DNA from: Ogataea parapolymorpha DL-1
Taxonomy: Eukaryota > Ascomycota > Pichiomycetes > Pichiales > Pichiaceae
NCBI RefSeq assembly: GCF_000187245.1
Contig: NC_027866.1
Coordinates: forward strand, 891,767-955,766
Direction: 5' to 3'
Length of the DNA: 64,000 nucleotides
Below, in pieces: positions 40,201 to 50,400 of the stretch; position 1 is the first letter of the stretch, and every line of letters begins with the position of its first letter. The notes under the pieces were generated by a model. That model searched no databases. It was not told where the DNA came from and was given only the letters and a program-made list of their open reading frames with translations. The position numbers were made by a program, and so were the translations under genes.

Positions 40201-40757
40201 TGACTGCGGCATCAAACACCGCGTCCGTCGCCGCCCAAGCCAACGCCCAAACCACGGCTTCCGGTACCCCTCAGAACACCTCTACACCAGCAAGTGGCTC
40301 TGCAACCGGCTCGGGCTGGGGCTCTAATTCTACCTCGGGCTCAAGCTCTAACTCCGGCTCCAACTCCAACTCCAACTCCAGCTCCAACTCCAACTCCAAC
40401 TCCAACTCCAACTCTAACTCTGGTTCCAACTCCAACGCTAGCTCCAGCTCGAACTCCAGCTCCAGCTCTGCCTCTGCCTCTGGCGCTGGCTCCGGCTCAG
40501 GCTCAGGTTCCGGCTCAGGCTCCGGCTCCGGCGCCAGCTCAGGCTCGTCCTCTGCGCAGACAACTTCGTCTGCTGCTTCCGGCAGTGAAACTTCTCACTC
40601 TGCCAGCCAATCTACCCTCTACACCAGCACGGTCTCAAGCAGTGCGTCTGGCTCTTTCACCACTGCCAGCTCGGTGGCCACTTTCGAAGGTAGCGCAGCC
40701 CGCTCTGCAACCCCTTCGCTCTTCTTCGGGTTCCTGGCACTTCTTTACTTCGTCTGA
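34231..40757 (+). CDS. Giant Ser-rich GPI-anchored cell-wall protein with CBM1-like head, frameshifted
   Basis: A signal peptide (MLFHLVFSTLLLAMSASA) precedes a cysteine-rich CBM1-like module (residues ~21-60). Then come ~2,100 residues dominated by Ser with Ala, Gly, Thr, Asn and Tyr, including SGSSYGSSTA-type units, a VCPTCTS repeat block and SN/SG dipeptide tracts. The C-terminus ends in a hydrophobic GPI-attachment signal (SLFFGFLALLYFV) after a small-residue site. The architecture is that of a Flo11-like mucin adhesin: heavily O-mannosylated, wall-linked, projecting a binding head. The frame opened at 34231 is lost near 35172, where the repeat GGCTCAAGTTA appears as GGCTCAGTTA, one A short. 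From AGT at 35172 the other frame is open to 40757. So the gene is either broken, phase-variable, or carries an assembly error. Conceptual length is ~2,175 residues. Confidence 0.85.
34291..34410 (+). other. CBM1-like carbohydrate-binding domain at the head of the mucin
   Basis: Residues 21-60 read WW-C ... QCGGVLWIGPTDCC ... YYCQYQSEWYSVCVP. The QCGG-x-x-W-x-GPT-x-C order, the aromatic residues (Trp35, Trp54, Tyr55) and the final C match fungal family-1 carbohydrate-binding modules, which bind cellulose or chitin. There are six cysteines (23, 30, 41, 42, 48, 58) rather than the minimal four. Binding specificity is inferred from family. Confidence 0.7.
34980..36350 (+). repeat. Minisatellite coding for SGSSYGSSTA-type units
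   Basis: Imperfect tandem units of ~36-60 bp are built on GGTTCCAGTTATGGATCAAG / GGCTCTAGCTCTGCC. They encode GSSYGSS and SSS(A/S)TSG. The one-base deletion at ~35172 lies inside this block. Such arrays expand and contract by recombination or slippage, so length should vary between strains. Confidence 0.75.
39106..39240 (+). repeat. CPTCT repeat block in the mucin
   Basis: Four copies of (V)CPTCT occur within 45 codons, the only cysteines in the stalk. Similar TVCPTCT motifs occur in yeast wall proteins, where they may form disulfide cross-links. The role here is inferred. Confidence 0.75.
40353..40445 (+). repeat. TCCAAC hexanucleotide repeat
   Basis: A run of TCCAAC/TCTAAC units encodes alternating Ser-Asn. 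It is followed at ~40485-40535 by GGCTCAGGCTCC-type Ser-Gly repeats. Both are slippage-prone coding microsatellites near the C-terminus of the mucin. Confidence 0.75.
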
Positions 40758-41304
40758 TATAATACGGAATCCTACAGTATATGTTTAATACTATCTACTC
40801 TTAGATGATAACACCGTTAGTACCATAAAGTCACTGACACTCTTTCGTGACACTAAGTCACGCCCTTGCAATACTAATCTCCAGTATATAAATTCTAGAT
40901 ATATCAAATCAGGGAGAATGATTTTCTGTCTTTTGACTCGATGCAGCACGCCGCGCGATGTCTTGGACGAGACCTTCAAAAGAGAGACGATTACGGTACA
41001 ATGGTGTTGGCTGATAGGATATTCGGGAAATGAAGTCGTAGCTTCCAAAAGGGATAGCCCGGGAGCTATCTGATACAGACATGAATCTCTCCACAGATAT
41101 GGCTCTAGCCGGTGCCAAGAAATTTCTGCGAACACTGGCTCAGCCAGTAGAACCGAAGGACCAGGAACAGGGCATTAGTGTCTGGACCCTGAACCAGATG
41201 GAAAAATACCAAACAGAACCCTTTTCGGTGACCAAAATCGAGATCCTGAGTTAGATATTAAATAGGTATGTATTTAAATTATTTTCGCACCCTATTTTTT
41301 CATC
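40758..41304. promoter_or_regulatory. Spacer between the mucin and the nitrate cluster
   Basis: This 547-bp stretch holds the mucin 3' end, the short frame at 41081-41254 described separately and the promoter of the first nitrate regulator. An AT-rich ATTAAATAGGTATGTATTTAAATT at ~41256-41281 precedes that ATG by ~25-50 bp. No RNA gene was seen. Confidence 0.4.
41081..41254 (+). CDS. Short ORF of unknown origin, possible gene remnant
   Basis: A 57-codon frame from ATG 41081 to TAG 41252-41254 has a protein-like composition (MALAGAKKFLRTLAQPVEPK, ISVWTLNQMEKYQTEPFSV) and stays open in frame upstream of the ATG for a further ~8 codons. It does not resemble its neighbours. It may be the C-terminal end of a lost enzyme gene or a genuine microprotein. 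I do not recognise it. Confidence 0.25.
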   Translation: MNLSTDMALAGAKKFLRTLAQPVEPKDQEQGISVWTLNQMEKYQTEPFSVTKIEILS

Positions 41305-43149
41305 ATGTCCGCTTCCGTCCCTGGAAGGCCGCCAAAATTGCTTTCCAACGCCTGCTTGTTTTGCAAAAGACGAAAGAGAAAGTGCGACGGAGCACGACCA
41401 TGTGCAACATGTATCAAGTATAACAACGCTGATGGCTGCGAATACAGCTCCGAGAACGATCGGCGCAAAAAAAAATACGACTCGACTCACATTGACTATC
41501 TGGAGGTCAAGGCCGACCTTTTGGAGCTGCATGCTGCTAATCTCATCAAGCGAACCGAATCGCTGAAAGATTTTGATCTCAGTTCAATCCTCCCGCAGCC
41601 ACCGCAGTTGACTCAGAATAACGACTTTGCTCAGCTAGGACACATGGGAGAACAATACACCAACATCAACGCCCTGGAAGAAATAGTGTCCACCGCATGG
41701 AAGGTGAGGAAGCACGGAGACAAAACGGAGTTTTATGGGCCGCTTTCCGGACGACAGGGTGTGGAGGAGGACGGAGACGAGAAGTTTTTGAATCCGGAAA
41801 CTGAGCTGCTGGATATCGATTTTTGCTCACCACAGTTCAGAGAGCACCTCTTCAACGTGTTTGAGGAAAACTTTGGCAAATTTTTCTACGTTTCTCAGCT
41901 CACACTGGACATGGTGCGATCCTGGCCGTATCCATGTGTTGAGCCGGACCACCGTTTATTGATGTGCTCGATTTTTGCTTACGCCTCAGCTTATGTCAGA
42001 CCATCTATCACACATGCGTTTCTTGAAAGTGCCGAAAACGCTGCAATCACTGCGTGTAAAGAAGCTTTGAACGAAAACACCTTACAGGGACTGCTTATAT
42101 TGTCATGTTTTGAGCTTGGGATGGCCCAAGACTCAAGTTCTTGGCTGTTTGACGCCATGTGTGCTTCTCAGGCCCAATACATTGGTCTTCATACTATTGA
42201 GAAGCCTACCAAATCTAGTATCCCAACAAGTGTTGTGCCCATATCGCCACTAAAGAGTGCGCTTTTTTGGTCCATCATTCTGCAGGACAGGTTCATTACC
42301 ACTGTGTTAGGTCGCGGCTGTAGAATTCAGTATTTCAGAATCATGACCCCATTTTATAGCCCGAAAAACTCCCCGGAGAACGTTGATAGATATATCAGCG
42401 AGCTGACGTTCTCTTTCCACTCAAGACTGTGGTATCTCCATGACCGGTCCACTCAACAAATATACTCTTTCCGAGCTGACTATTTGCACAATTCCCATCG
42501 ACAAATGCTGCTTGAGCAGGGTTTTTCCAATCTCCGTGCGCTTTATGAATCATTCCCCGATGCAATAATGTTAAAGCCCGTCACGAAAGATAAGCGGATT
42601 CTCCTTTTACACCTATCGTACTACGTTGTGCTCCTGTTGCTGCACAGGTCCTACCTTATTCAAAACCCCAAAACTATCATTGAGCTGATGGTCAAGCTAT
42701 GTACCTCAGCATCCAAGGTTACGGAAAGATATTCCGAACTTCATGGATTCAACAACGCCCCGTACTTTGTCGGTTATCTCCTGTTCCAATGTGCCATGTT
42801 TGACTTGTTCATTCTAGCCAACAAAGATGAGTCGTTCCAGGCAGCAGCAAATTCTCAATTTGTGAAATTCGTGGCTGCTTTGAGCGAATACGCAGATGTT
42901 TGGACCCGAGGAATAAAGGATATCAAGGTTTTGGACAATCTTGCTAAACAGTGGAATGTGAGTGTTCCCATTCTTGATCAGTTAAGACAGGGAAGTCAGC
43001 CACCACCTGAGACTGTGATTGCTCAGAACGATGTTTACCAAAACTATTTGAGAGCCGAAATGGATCGAGACTTTGCAACGGACGCCCCTGTTCTTGATAT
43101 CTACAACATACCCACGTTTCTTGATAGTTTTGATTTCGATTTCGCTTAG
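41305..43149 (+). CDS. YNA2: Nitrate-cluster Zn2Cys6 activator, probable Yna2
   Basis: This 614-residue regulator has zinc-cluster cysteines at 17, 20, 27, 33, 36 and 45 (CLFCKRRKRKC ... CATC ... GCEY). A basic linker (ENDRRKKKYDSTHIDYLE) and a middle-homology region (~180-480; WSIILQDRFITTVLGRGCRI) follow. It is convergent with YNR1, one base between stops. In Hansenula polymorpha the cluster carries two such genes: YNA1 lies between YNI1 and YNR1, so this outer one corresponds to YNA2. Both are needed for nitrate induction of the structural genes. It resembles the 45.8-kb regulator in the linker and middle region (DRRRKYHTDYTQYLE; SICTQDRIITSRIG), suggesting an old duplication. The assignment uses position and family. 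Confidence 0.85.
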   Translation: MSASVPGRPPKLLSNACLFCKRRKRKCDGARPCATCIKYNNADGCEYSSENDRRKKKYDSTHIDYLEVKADLLELHAANLIKRTESLKDFDLSSILPQPPQLTQNNDFAQLGHMGEQYTNINALEEIVSTAWKVRKHGDKTEFYGPLSGRQGVEEDGDEKFLNPETELLDIDFCSPQFREHLFNVFEENFGKFFYVSQLTLDMVRSWPYPCVEPDHRLLMCSIFAYASAYVRPSITHAFLESAENAAITACKEALNENTLQGLLILSCFELGMAQDSSSWLFDAMCASQAQYIGLHTIEKPTKSSIPTSVVPISPLKSALFWSIILQDRFITTVLGRGCRIQYFRIMTPFYSPKNSPENVDRYISELTFSFHSRLWYLHDRSTQQIYSFRADYLHNSHRQMLLEQGFSNLRALYESFPDAIMLKPVTKDKRILLLHLSYYVVLLLLHRSYLIQNPKTIIELMVKLCTSASKVTERYSELHGFNNAPYFVGYLLFQCAMFDLFILANKDESFQAAANSQFVKFVAALSEYADVWTRGIKDIKVLDNLAKQWNVSVPILDQLRQGSQPPPETVIAQNDVYQNYLRAEMDRDFATDAPVLDIYNIPTFLDSFDFDFA

Positions 43150-43150
43150 G

Positions 43151-45730
43151 TCAGAAGTACACTACATACTGTTTATCCAAATTGCGCGCTTTGCACCAGT
43201 TTTCGACCACACCGTTCATTCCTGGCGGTCCACATACCAGTAGCATATACTCTCCCATATTTTTTCCCTGAACGTAGCTGTCCAGAATATTGAATGTTAA
43301 CCTGCCTTTCAATCCGCTCCAATTCTCCGGTAGATGATGCAGATCTGATAGCGAGTAATCAACTTTGAATTGTTCTGGATGTTTTATCTGTAGACAGTCA
43401 AGCTCTTCTCGAAGCAGGATATCGTCAACTTTCTTATTACCAAAAAACAACTGCACGCTTGTTGTATCTTCAGGATCGCTGAAAATAGCTTGCAGAACCT
43501 GGTAAGTTGGGGTGATGCCCGATCCTCCCGAGATCATAACAAAATGCTTCATTTGATAAGGCTTGTTATTGAAACTGCAGTGCCCGCACTTGACATACTC
43601 AAACTCGCCGACAGGTCCTTTGACCTCGATCTGGTTTCCCACTTGGAGGTTTTCGATAAGATTTGTCATAATTCCGCCGTTGGGGTATTCCCTATTTGGG
43701 AAATAAACCTTTATCAATATCTCTAGACGACCCCGCAAAGAATTGCTCGATTTAGGGGTGTATGCCCTCATCACATACTTGCCAGATGAATCTTTTAGCC
43801 TCAGAAACAGGTGTTTACCCGTTGGAAGACCGATAAGCTGTTCTGGATGCTCAAGGTCGAACTTGAATATTCTCGAGTCGGAAGAGATAATCTCTTTTTC
43901 CGCAAGTGTTATCTTGTGCCATTTTCGCGGATCGAGCAAAACTTCTCGCTTGACATTTTCCTCGACAGACTTTACTTTTGTAACAGAGCTGACCTCTTCG
44001 AGTCTTCCCAAGTGCATAGGAGGGAGCAGCTTTTTGGCATAAGATGAGTGAATTGCAATGAAATCGTCGGTAGCGTCTTCGCCGCTCACCATCAAGATCG
44101 ACTGGGCACCTCCTGGATGGTCTTCCAAATACGAGCTACCATCAAATACGTGGCCCTTGACAGCAAACCATGGTTCTGTCTCGCTGTCCTTGTGTGCTTC
44201 AAACTCTGAGTATTTGATAATGACGTCCATTTTCTCCGGGTTGCACATCATCTCGATATCCTCATCAACACGCGGCTTCCTTTCAGCCTGCTTGACCGTA
44301 TCGTCCACTTCTCCCCAATTATTATCTAAAATATCTCCACCTTCTGCCTTGACCCTATCCATCCAACCGCCAGGCTTGTTGGCCACCACTGGATGCTCAA
44401 ATCGAAGAGCGTCACCCTCGCGGATAATGGCGACTCGATACCACCAATTGTTCAACATGGACGTTACATTCCAGTACATTGTGCGCGGCTGGACCACCAT
44501 ACGCTCATCCATGCCACGGACGAGAATATCTTTTGACGTTGCTAATTCAGAAAGAGGAACCTTGAGCTTCCAGAAACACCAGCACAGACAGCTCATTCTG
44601 TCGCAAACGTTCACAAGTCCGCCAAACAATCTGAAATAACCTGCCTCCCTATATCTGTCTTCCGGATAGTCGATCTCTGTCAGCTTCCAGGTCTTCCCCT
44701 TGTCAAGACTGATTTCGATTCGGCCTATTCTGATCCCACCTCCATTGTAGCCAAAACCTGCAATTTCGTACTCGTCGTCTGAAATCTTGATAACCTGCTG
44801 ATTTTCGGGCTTGCAAATGATAGTTTGCAAGTTCAGATCATAGATGGCATATCGCTCGTCTTTCCACCACCTGTCATCACTTTTGGCCATTTCTGGCGTC
44901 ACCATGGTCGGAAGAACCCGATTATCAAAATAATGATACCAATTTTCAGACGGCCGGTCGCTCACCACTAACTTTCTTAGCCATTTGACTGATCGTCCAC
45001 CAATGACACCGGGGATGACTACTCGAAGGGGCTTTCCATGGTCAGGATGCAACCACTCGCCGTTTTGTTTGTATGCCATCATGATGCATCGTTCAGGGTC
45101 CATAGCCCAGCTTAGGCGGACACAGGTGCCGTATGCGCCATTTGCCGGGTTATCTGCACCCTCCATCCATATGTATCTTGCCCGCTTTGATGGTCTGGCT
45201 TTGCCTATCACATCTCCAAGCATGCATCCGGTCCAAAGAGAAGTAGATGTTCCAGCTGCTCCCCAATTGAAACCGGTCCCCTTTTTCACCATGTTCTGCT
45301 CCTTTCTTCTGTTTCCAGCACAGACCATAGTAACTGGGGTTGTATAGATATCGAACTGGTCCATTATGTCTGACAGTTTGATCTTATAAGGCGTTTCAAC
45401 CATGCCTTCAATCGACACTTCCCAGTCCAAAATATTTTCATCAGGAACGTAAGGAACGGGGCCGTGATTTCTCACAAAATGAAGACTCACTGGAGTGAGA
45501 AACCCCGAATCGTAGAGCTTTGCCAGTGGTGGCTCAGAATTGAATGGGTGTGAACCAGTAAGTCTAAGAAGGTCAGGATCTCTAGCGACGAAATTATCTT
45601 TGGTCTTCAGATCTGTAGGAAGCACCTCGCTTAAAGGAGAGTCTTGCCTGACTGGAAAAGGCAGCTCCGTGATCTCCTTGATTTTCTTAATCTCCAGACC
45701 ATAGGTCACCTCAGTGACAACAGAGTCCAT
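43151..45730 (-). CDS. YNR1: Assimilatory nitrate reductase
   Basis: This 859-residue enzyme reduces nitrate to nitrite with NAD(P)H in the cytosol. The domain order is eukaryotic: a molybdopterin/sulfite-oxidase-type domain with the Mo-ligating Cys137 (MVCAGNRRKEQN), a dimerisation domain (~290-420), a cytochrome b5 domain with heme-binding HPGG (SYLEDHPGGAQSI) and second His (AIHSS), and a FAD domain (RAYTPKSS; GPVGEFEY). A NAD(P) domain follows (MISGGSGITPTYQV; LVCGPPGM) and the protein ends YVVYF. All key residues are present. It is transcribed with YNA1, YNI1 and YNT1 on the minus strand. The 110-bp spacer to YNA1 includes TAAGACGG-type and AT-rich promoter sequence. Confidence 0.97.
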   Translation of the reverse strand: MDSVVTEVTYGLEIKKIKEITELPFPVRQDSPLSEVLPTDLKTKDNFVARDPDLLRLTGSHPFNSEPPLAKLYDSGFLTPVSLHFVRNHGPVPYVPDENILDWEVSIEGMVETPYKIKLSDIMDQFDIYTTPVTMVCAGNRRKEQNMVKKGTGFNWGAAGTSTSLWTGCMLGDVIGKARPSKRARYIWMEGADNPANGAYGTCVRLSWAMDPERCIMMAYKQNGEWLHPDHGKPLRVVIPGVIGGRSVKWLRKLVVSDRPSENWYHYFDNRVLPTMVTPEMAKSDDRWWKDERYAIYDLNLQTIICKPENQQVIKISDDEYEIAGFGYNGGGIRIGRIEISLDKGKTWKLTEIDYPEDRYREAGYFRLFGGLVNVCDRMSCLCWCFWKLKVPLSELATSKDILVRGMDERMVVQPRTMYWNVTSMLNNWWYRVAIIREGDALRFEHPVVANKPGGWMDRVKAEGGDILDNNWGEVDDTVKQAERKPRVDEDIEMMCNPEKMDVIIKYSEFEAHKDSETEPWFAVKGHVFDGSSYLEDHPGGAQSILMVSGEDATDDFIAIHSSYAKKLLPPMHLGRLEEVSSVTKVKSVEENVKREVLLDPRKWHKITLAEKEIISSDSRIFKFDLEHPEQLIGLPTGKHLFLRLKDSSGKYVMRAYTPKSSNSLRGRLEILIKVYFPNREYPNGGIMTNLIENLQVGNQIEVKGPVGEFEYVKCGHCSFNNKPYQMKHFVMISGGSGITPTYQVLQAIFSDPEDTTSVQLFFGNKKVDDILLREELDCLQIKHPEQFKVDYSLSDLHHLPENWSGLKGRLTFNILDSYVQGKNMGEYMLLVCGPPGMNGVVENWCKARNLDKQYVVYF

Positions 45731-45840
45731 TACAACTATCCAAAGTTCGTGAGGAATTACATGCAGGGTTTTTAGTAGCTACTATATTCGTATCCGTGCA
45801 AGATAAGACGGAGAATAAAATTTAACAAGCGGAAATAAAA

Positions 45841-47430
45841 TTAAAATTTTGTCCATCTGGACGAGAGCGTTTCTAGAATTGGAACATTGATTCCGTGGCT
45901 TTGCGAAAACTCACATAGCATCTCCAGTTGCTGTGCGCCCCTTTTCCATCGTTGTCCAGAAATTTTCAGGGCCGTGACACAGGTTTCCAAGTTGAGAAGG
46001 TGTTCTGGACGTAGTTTCTCAGAGTATAGCACCAGATGTATCATCGCTGCTAAATAACAAATGAAAGCAAAATGGTAGGATGTTCGTTCAATGCCTCCTG
46101 TTTCAAGCAGGATCCGAATCAGTCTGGTTATTTCCTTGGCCGAGGCAACGCACTTGTTGTTGCTCAAGGGGTCGTCAATAAACAACCGGTGTAGCAATAC
46201 CACACAGGCTTCGTAGTTTAGCTGAAACATTATTATGTGATAATTTTTGGAGTGTTTTTCAGCTCGGAAGGGCAATGGTATTGAATTTTTCAAAGCTTGG
46301 AACGCAAGCTCTGCGGTTTTAAGCAGTTTTCCTCGTTCCTGCGTATCACCTAAATCACCTTGTATAGAGCATATTTGGTCTGTGAACCTGTCCATGATAT
46401 ACCACACACGAGTCGTGTAGCAAAAACAGAGCTCTTCCAAATAACTAGGGTCGCGCGGCGAGAGTTGCACTTCATAGACAGGAGAGATAATTCGCTTAAA
46501 GTGAATGCAAGAAGGCACACCAATCCTTGACGTGATAATTCTATCCTGTGTACAGATAGACCATAGAAGTGCAGATTGGAATGGAGTGGTTCGAGGTGCA
46601 AACTTGGCTGCTGAAGAATGCTCGTCATACGATATATGGAGCCCCATATGCTGCGTCAAAGAACATGCCATCGAAATGTACAGATAAGACATCGAGTCAT
46701 TGCCCATGCCCATTTCGTAGCAGGACAAGAGCAGAAGGCCCTGTAGCAGGTATTCGTCTAAATTGAACTTCGACGCATATACTGCAATTTGCGCAGCCTG
46801 GTTTATCAGTAATTTACTGATTTTGGACGCATGTGGATTTTTAGAATATAAGCAAGCAACCCCATACACGGTGAGCATAAGCAGCTGATGGGAAGGGTGC
46901 GTGTCGGTCGAAAAATCCCATGTCTCGAGGGTGGGTATTGTGAGCGTGATAGCATAGGCGATCTCCGAACAGTGTTTCTTGAATAAAGAAAGCAGTTCTG
47001 TTCTGAATATAGGATCAATATAGTACACATTGAGTCCAGATACTCCAACCAAGGGCCCAAGATCGTCGTATTGAAAATCAGGCTCCGGGGAGTGGTCGAG
47101 ACGCAGGTCATCCATCTCATTAAGAAGAGTGGTCAATTTTGCTTCTTCGTCTACCCGCTTCAAAAACCGAGTTTGAGATTCTTCGCCATTTTCACCCAGT
47201 TGTAACTGCGGGTCGTTTTTGGAGAGAAATTCCTGAAGAACGTGTATTTTTTTCTCCAGATACTGGGTATAATCTGTATGGTACTTTCGTCTTCGCTTAT
47301 CGCTGTCGACCTGATAGGTACATTCTCGCTTTCTTTTAATGCAGTTCAAACATGAAGGGACTTTGCCGTCGCAGTCCTTCCGTCGCAATACTTTACAAGA
47401 AGTGCAGATCCTCTGGGTCTGCGAGTTCAT
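45841..47430 (-). CDS. YNA1: Nitrate-cluster Zn2Cys6 activator Yna1
   Basis: This 529-residue regulator lies between YNR1 and YNI1, the position of H. polymorpha YNA1. The cysteines are at 9, 12, 20, 27, 30 and 37 (CTSCKVLRRKDC ... CLNC ... C). The spacing between the second and third cysteine is seven residues rather than the usual six. The linker DSDKRRRKYHTDYTQYLEKK and coiled coil follow, then a fungal-specific middle region (~150-450). It should bind promoters of YNT1, YNI1 and YNR1 on nitrate induction. The 44-bp gap to YNI1's stop means its promoter is short or overlaps that gene's 3' end. Confidence 0.9.
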   Translation of the reverse strand: MNSQTQRICTSCKVLRRKDCDGKVPSCLNCIKRKRECTYQVDSDKRRRKYHTDYTQYLEKKIHVLQEFLSKNDPQLQLGENGEESQTRFLKRVDEEAKLTTLLNEMDDLRLDHSPEPDFQYDDLGPLVGVSGLNVYYIDPIFRTELLSLFKKHCSEIAYAITLTIPTLETWDFSTDTHPSHQLLMLTVYGVACLYSKNPHASKISKLLINQAAQIAVYASKFNLDEYLLQGLLLLSCYEMGMGNDSMSYLYISMACSLTQHMGLHISYDEHSSAAKFAPRTTPFQSALLWSICTQDRIITSRIGVPSCIHFKRIISPVYEVQLSPRDPSYLEELCFCYTTRVWYIMDRFTDQICSIQGDLGDTQERGKLLKTAELAFQALKNSIPLPFRAEKHSKNYHIIMFQLNYEACVVLLHRLFIDDPLSNNKCVASAKEITRLIRILLETGGIERTSYHFAFICYLAAMIHLVLYSEKLRPEHLLNLETCVTALKISGQRWKRGAQQLEMLCEFSQSHGINVPILETLSSRWTKF

Positions 47431-47474
47431 TAAGTATTTAACTTTTTTTTCTGATATCTTTATCTAATAGAAAA

Positions 47475-50400
47475 TTACCAGTCGAACGATATTGCTTTGT
47501 CAACTAAATTTTTCTCCGTTGTTATCTTGCGCACCTGTTTAGCCTCTGTTTCCTGACTTGTCACCTTCCATTTAGAAGTTCCCAGGACCTCATCCAGCTC
47601 TGTTGTGGGCGGAAGTTTGGCATACACTTTGCCATTCTCCTCCTTAACCTCAAACGTCGCGATAGATAGCGCTTCATCGTTTTTGCAGGCACCGGACTTG
47701 AGGTAAAAATTTCGTTTATGCATCGGACACGATATGTAGCAGTTTTTGTCACCATCTTCCGAAAGAAGTCCCTGATTTAGCACAAAGGCACGTTTATGTC
47801 CGCACATGTTCTGAGAGCAATAGAGCTCGTTTTCGCTAGTTCTGAACAGAGCAATTTGGGTGTCCCCAACCAAAACCGTTGCCGAGGACCCTGCCTCTGC
47901 TAGAGGCAAATCTGAGCTCTCACAGACTTCCTGCCAGCTCACAGAAGACCACTTGATCTCATTGAATTTCTGGTTGGCCGCTTTCTCCGGCCACATTGCC
48001 GGTCTCGGTTGGCCTCTTTCTTTGACTATCTCCACAGTATCTTGGTTCTCAGATGTATTCACAAATTGCTTGAAAATTGGGTTGTCTTTCTCTTCAGAAA
48101 CGGCCTTGGCCCACTCATCGTAGTAACCGGCTACAAGCTGGCGCATTTGGGCTTCCAGATCCTTGCAAATCCCCAATTTATCGCGGATGATAACGTCCTT
48201 CAAATATTCGATTCCACCATCAAGGTTTTCAAGCCATCGAGCTGTCCGCTGCAGTCTATCTGCCGTGGTAATGTAAAACATTAGGTATCTGTCAAGAATA
48301 GGGATCACCTCGTCAGGACGCACATTGGTAGCAAGAAGCTGCGCGTGCGCTGGCTTCATTCCACCATTTCCACCAACATATATGTTGAATCCATCCTTCA
48401 CAGCGCAGAGACCAAAGTCCTTTGAGTGGAACTCGGCACAGTCTCTAACACACCCAGACACGCCCCCCTTCATTTTATGAGGCGAGCGTATGCCTTTGTA
48501 CCGTTCTTCCAACCTGACAGCCAAACCAACAGAGTCTCCAATTCCGTATCTACACCATGTTGATCCAACGCAGGACTTGACGTTTCTCAAACTCTTGCCG
48601 TAAGCCTGTCCACTCTCGAAGCCAGCTTCGTTGAGATCTTTCCATATTTTCGGCAGATCGCTCTTCTTGACGCCAAACAAATCCAGTCTTTGTGCCCCTG
48701 TGATCTTTGTGTAGACACCGTACTTCTTAGCAATTTGCCCAATAGAAACAAGCTTTTCCGGAGTGACCTCGCCGGCTGACATCCGAGGAACAACCGAGAA
48801 GGTGCCGTTTCGCTGTATGTTTCCAAGGTATCGGTCATTTGTGTCTTGCAGACCATGAACCTCCTTTTTCAAGAGGTGTCGGTTGTATAGTGTTGAGAGA
48901 ATGGAGCCAATGGTAGGCTTGCAAATTTCACATCCCGACGAGCTGGGGTTGTTTCCCAGCTCCTCCATGACCCTTCTAAAAGACCGGAAATTTTTGACCA
49001 TAATCAGTGAGAACAAGTCTGCTCTTGAATAGTCGAAGTGCACGCATAGGTTGTTGGAGACCTTGCCACCCAACTTTTTAACCTCTGTTTCAAAAATGAC
49101 CTTCACTGTAGGCTCGCAACCCCCGCAAGCTGTTCCCGCCTTAGTGCACTTTTTCAGATCTGCGAGACTGCTGCAACCATTTTTCACAGCTTCCACAAGT
49201 TTTCCCTTGGTGATATTGTGACAGGAGCATATTTGGGTCTCATCTGAAAGCTTCTCCATGTCATCTTCTCCCGCTTTTCCAATCAGAAGCTCGGATGGTG
49301 ACTTGGGTAATGGTTTCCTTATCATCGCGGAGAACTTGGTGTAGTTGCTTGTATCGCCAACCAGAATTCCTCCAAGCATGTACTTGCCATCCTTTGTGAA
49401 AAGCAACTTTGTGTAAGTTCCATCTATTGGATCCTCAAACACAAGGCCACGAACTTCTTTCTCATATCCGCGAGGAAGCCATTTAGGCCCATTTCTGTCT
49501 GCAAAAAAATCGCCAAAAGATGCAACATCCACACCCATCAGCTTGAGCCTGGTGCCCATACTAGGTTCAGAAAACTCCTTTGGCTGGTGGAGTTTTCCCT
49601 GAGTAAGGTTGAAGGCCAGTATATCAGCCATTTCATATCCGGGAGCAATCAGTCCAAAAGTCATGTTATTCCAAGAAGCACACTCTCCAATCGCATAGAT
49701 ATTTTCATCCGAAGTTTGCAACATGTTATTCACTTTAAATCCGCCCCTTGAGCCCGCATTCAGGCCACAGCTTGTAAGCTCATCTCTTGGTTTGATACCA
49801 ATAGTGTAGCAAAGAAGGGAGCATTCTTCAATTTCACCGTTATCGTATTTCACTCCTGTCAGATTTTGGTCTTCGTCAAAAAGCAGCTCTGACACAGTTG
49901 TTCCAGTTCGACAAGTAATCCCCAGCTCTTTCACCTTGCTGGTAAGTAGAGAACCACCCTTCTGGTCCATTTGTTGAGAAAGCAGCCAATGGGACCTATG
50001 GACAATGGTGATATCCTCAAACGACTCCATGTCGTAGAGAGCTTTGGCTGCTTCTAGACCGAGAAGCCCACCACCAACGACAATGGCTCTCTGTTTCTTT
50101 GCACCCTGGCAATAATCTATCATTGAATAGAGATCGTCGATGGTTCTGTAGACAAAGCATCCCATTTCACGGTAGCTTTTTCTAGTAGGAGGTGGTAGCA
50201 GATCGGTAGGAAGGATGGCCGTAGAGCCTGTGCAAAGAACAAGCACATCGTAAGACGCCCTGTTTCCTTTGTTCGTGGTGATAGTCCGAGCTTGCCGATC
50301 TATGTCAATCACCTTCTCATCAATGGCGTAGTTCCATTTTTCGCCGCGTAGCTGGTAGAACTCCTCTGGCGACAGAAGAAGATTTTTGAACTCACGGTGC

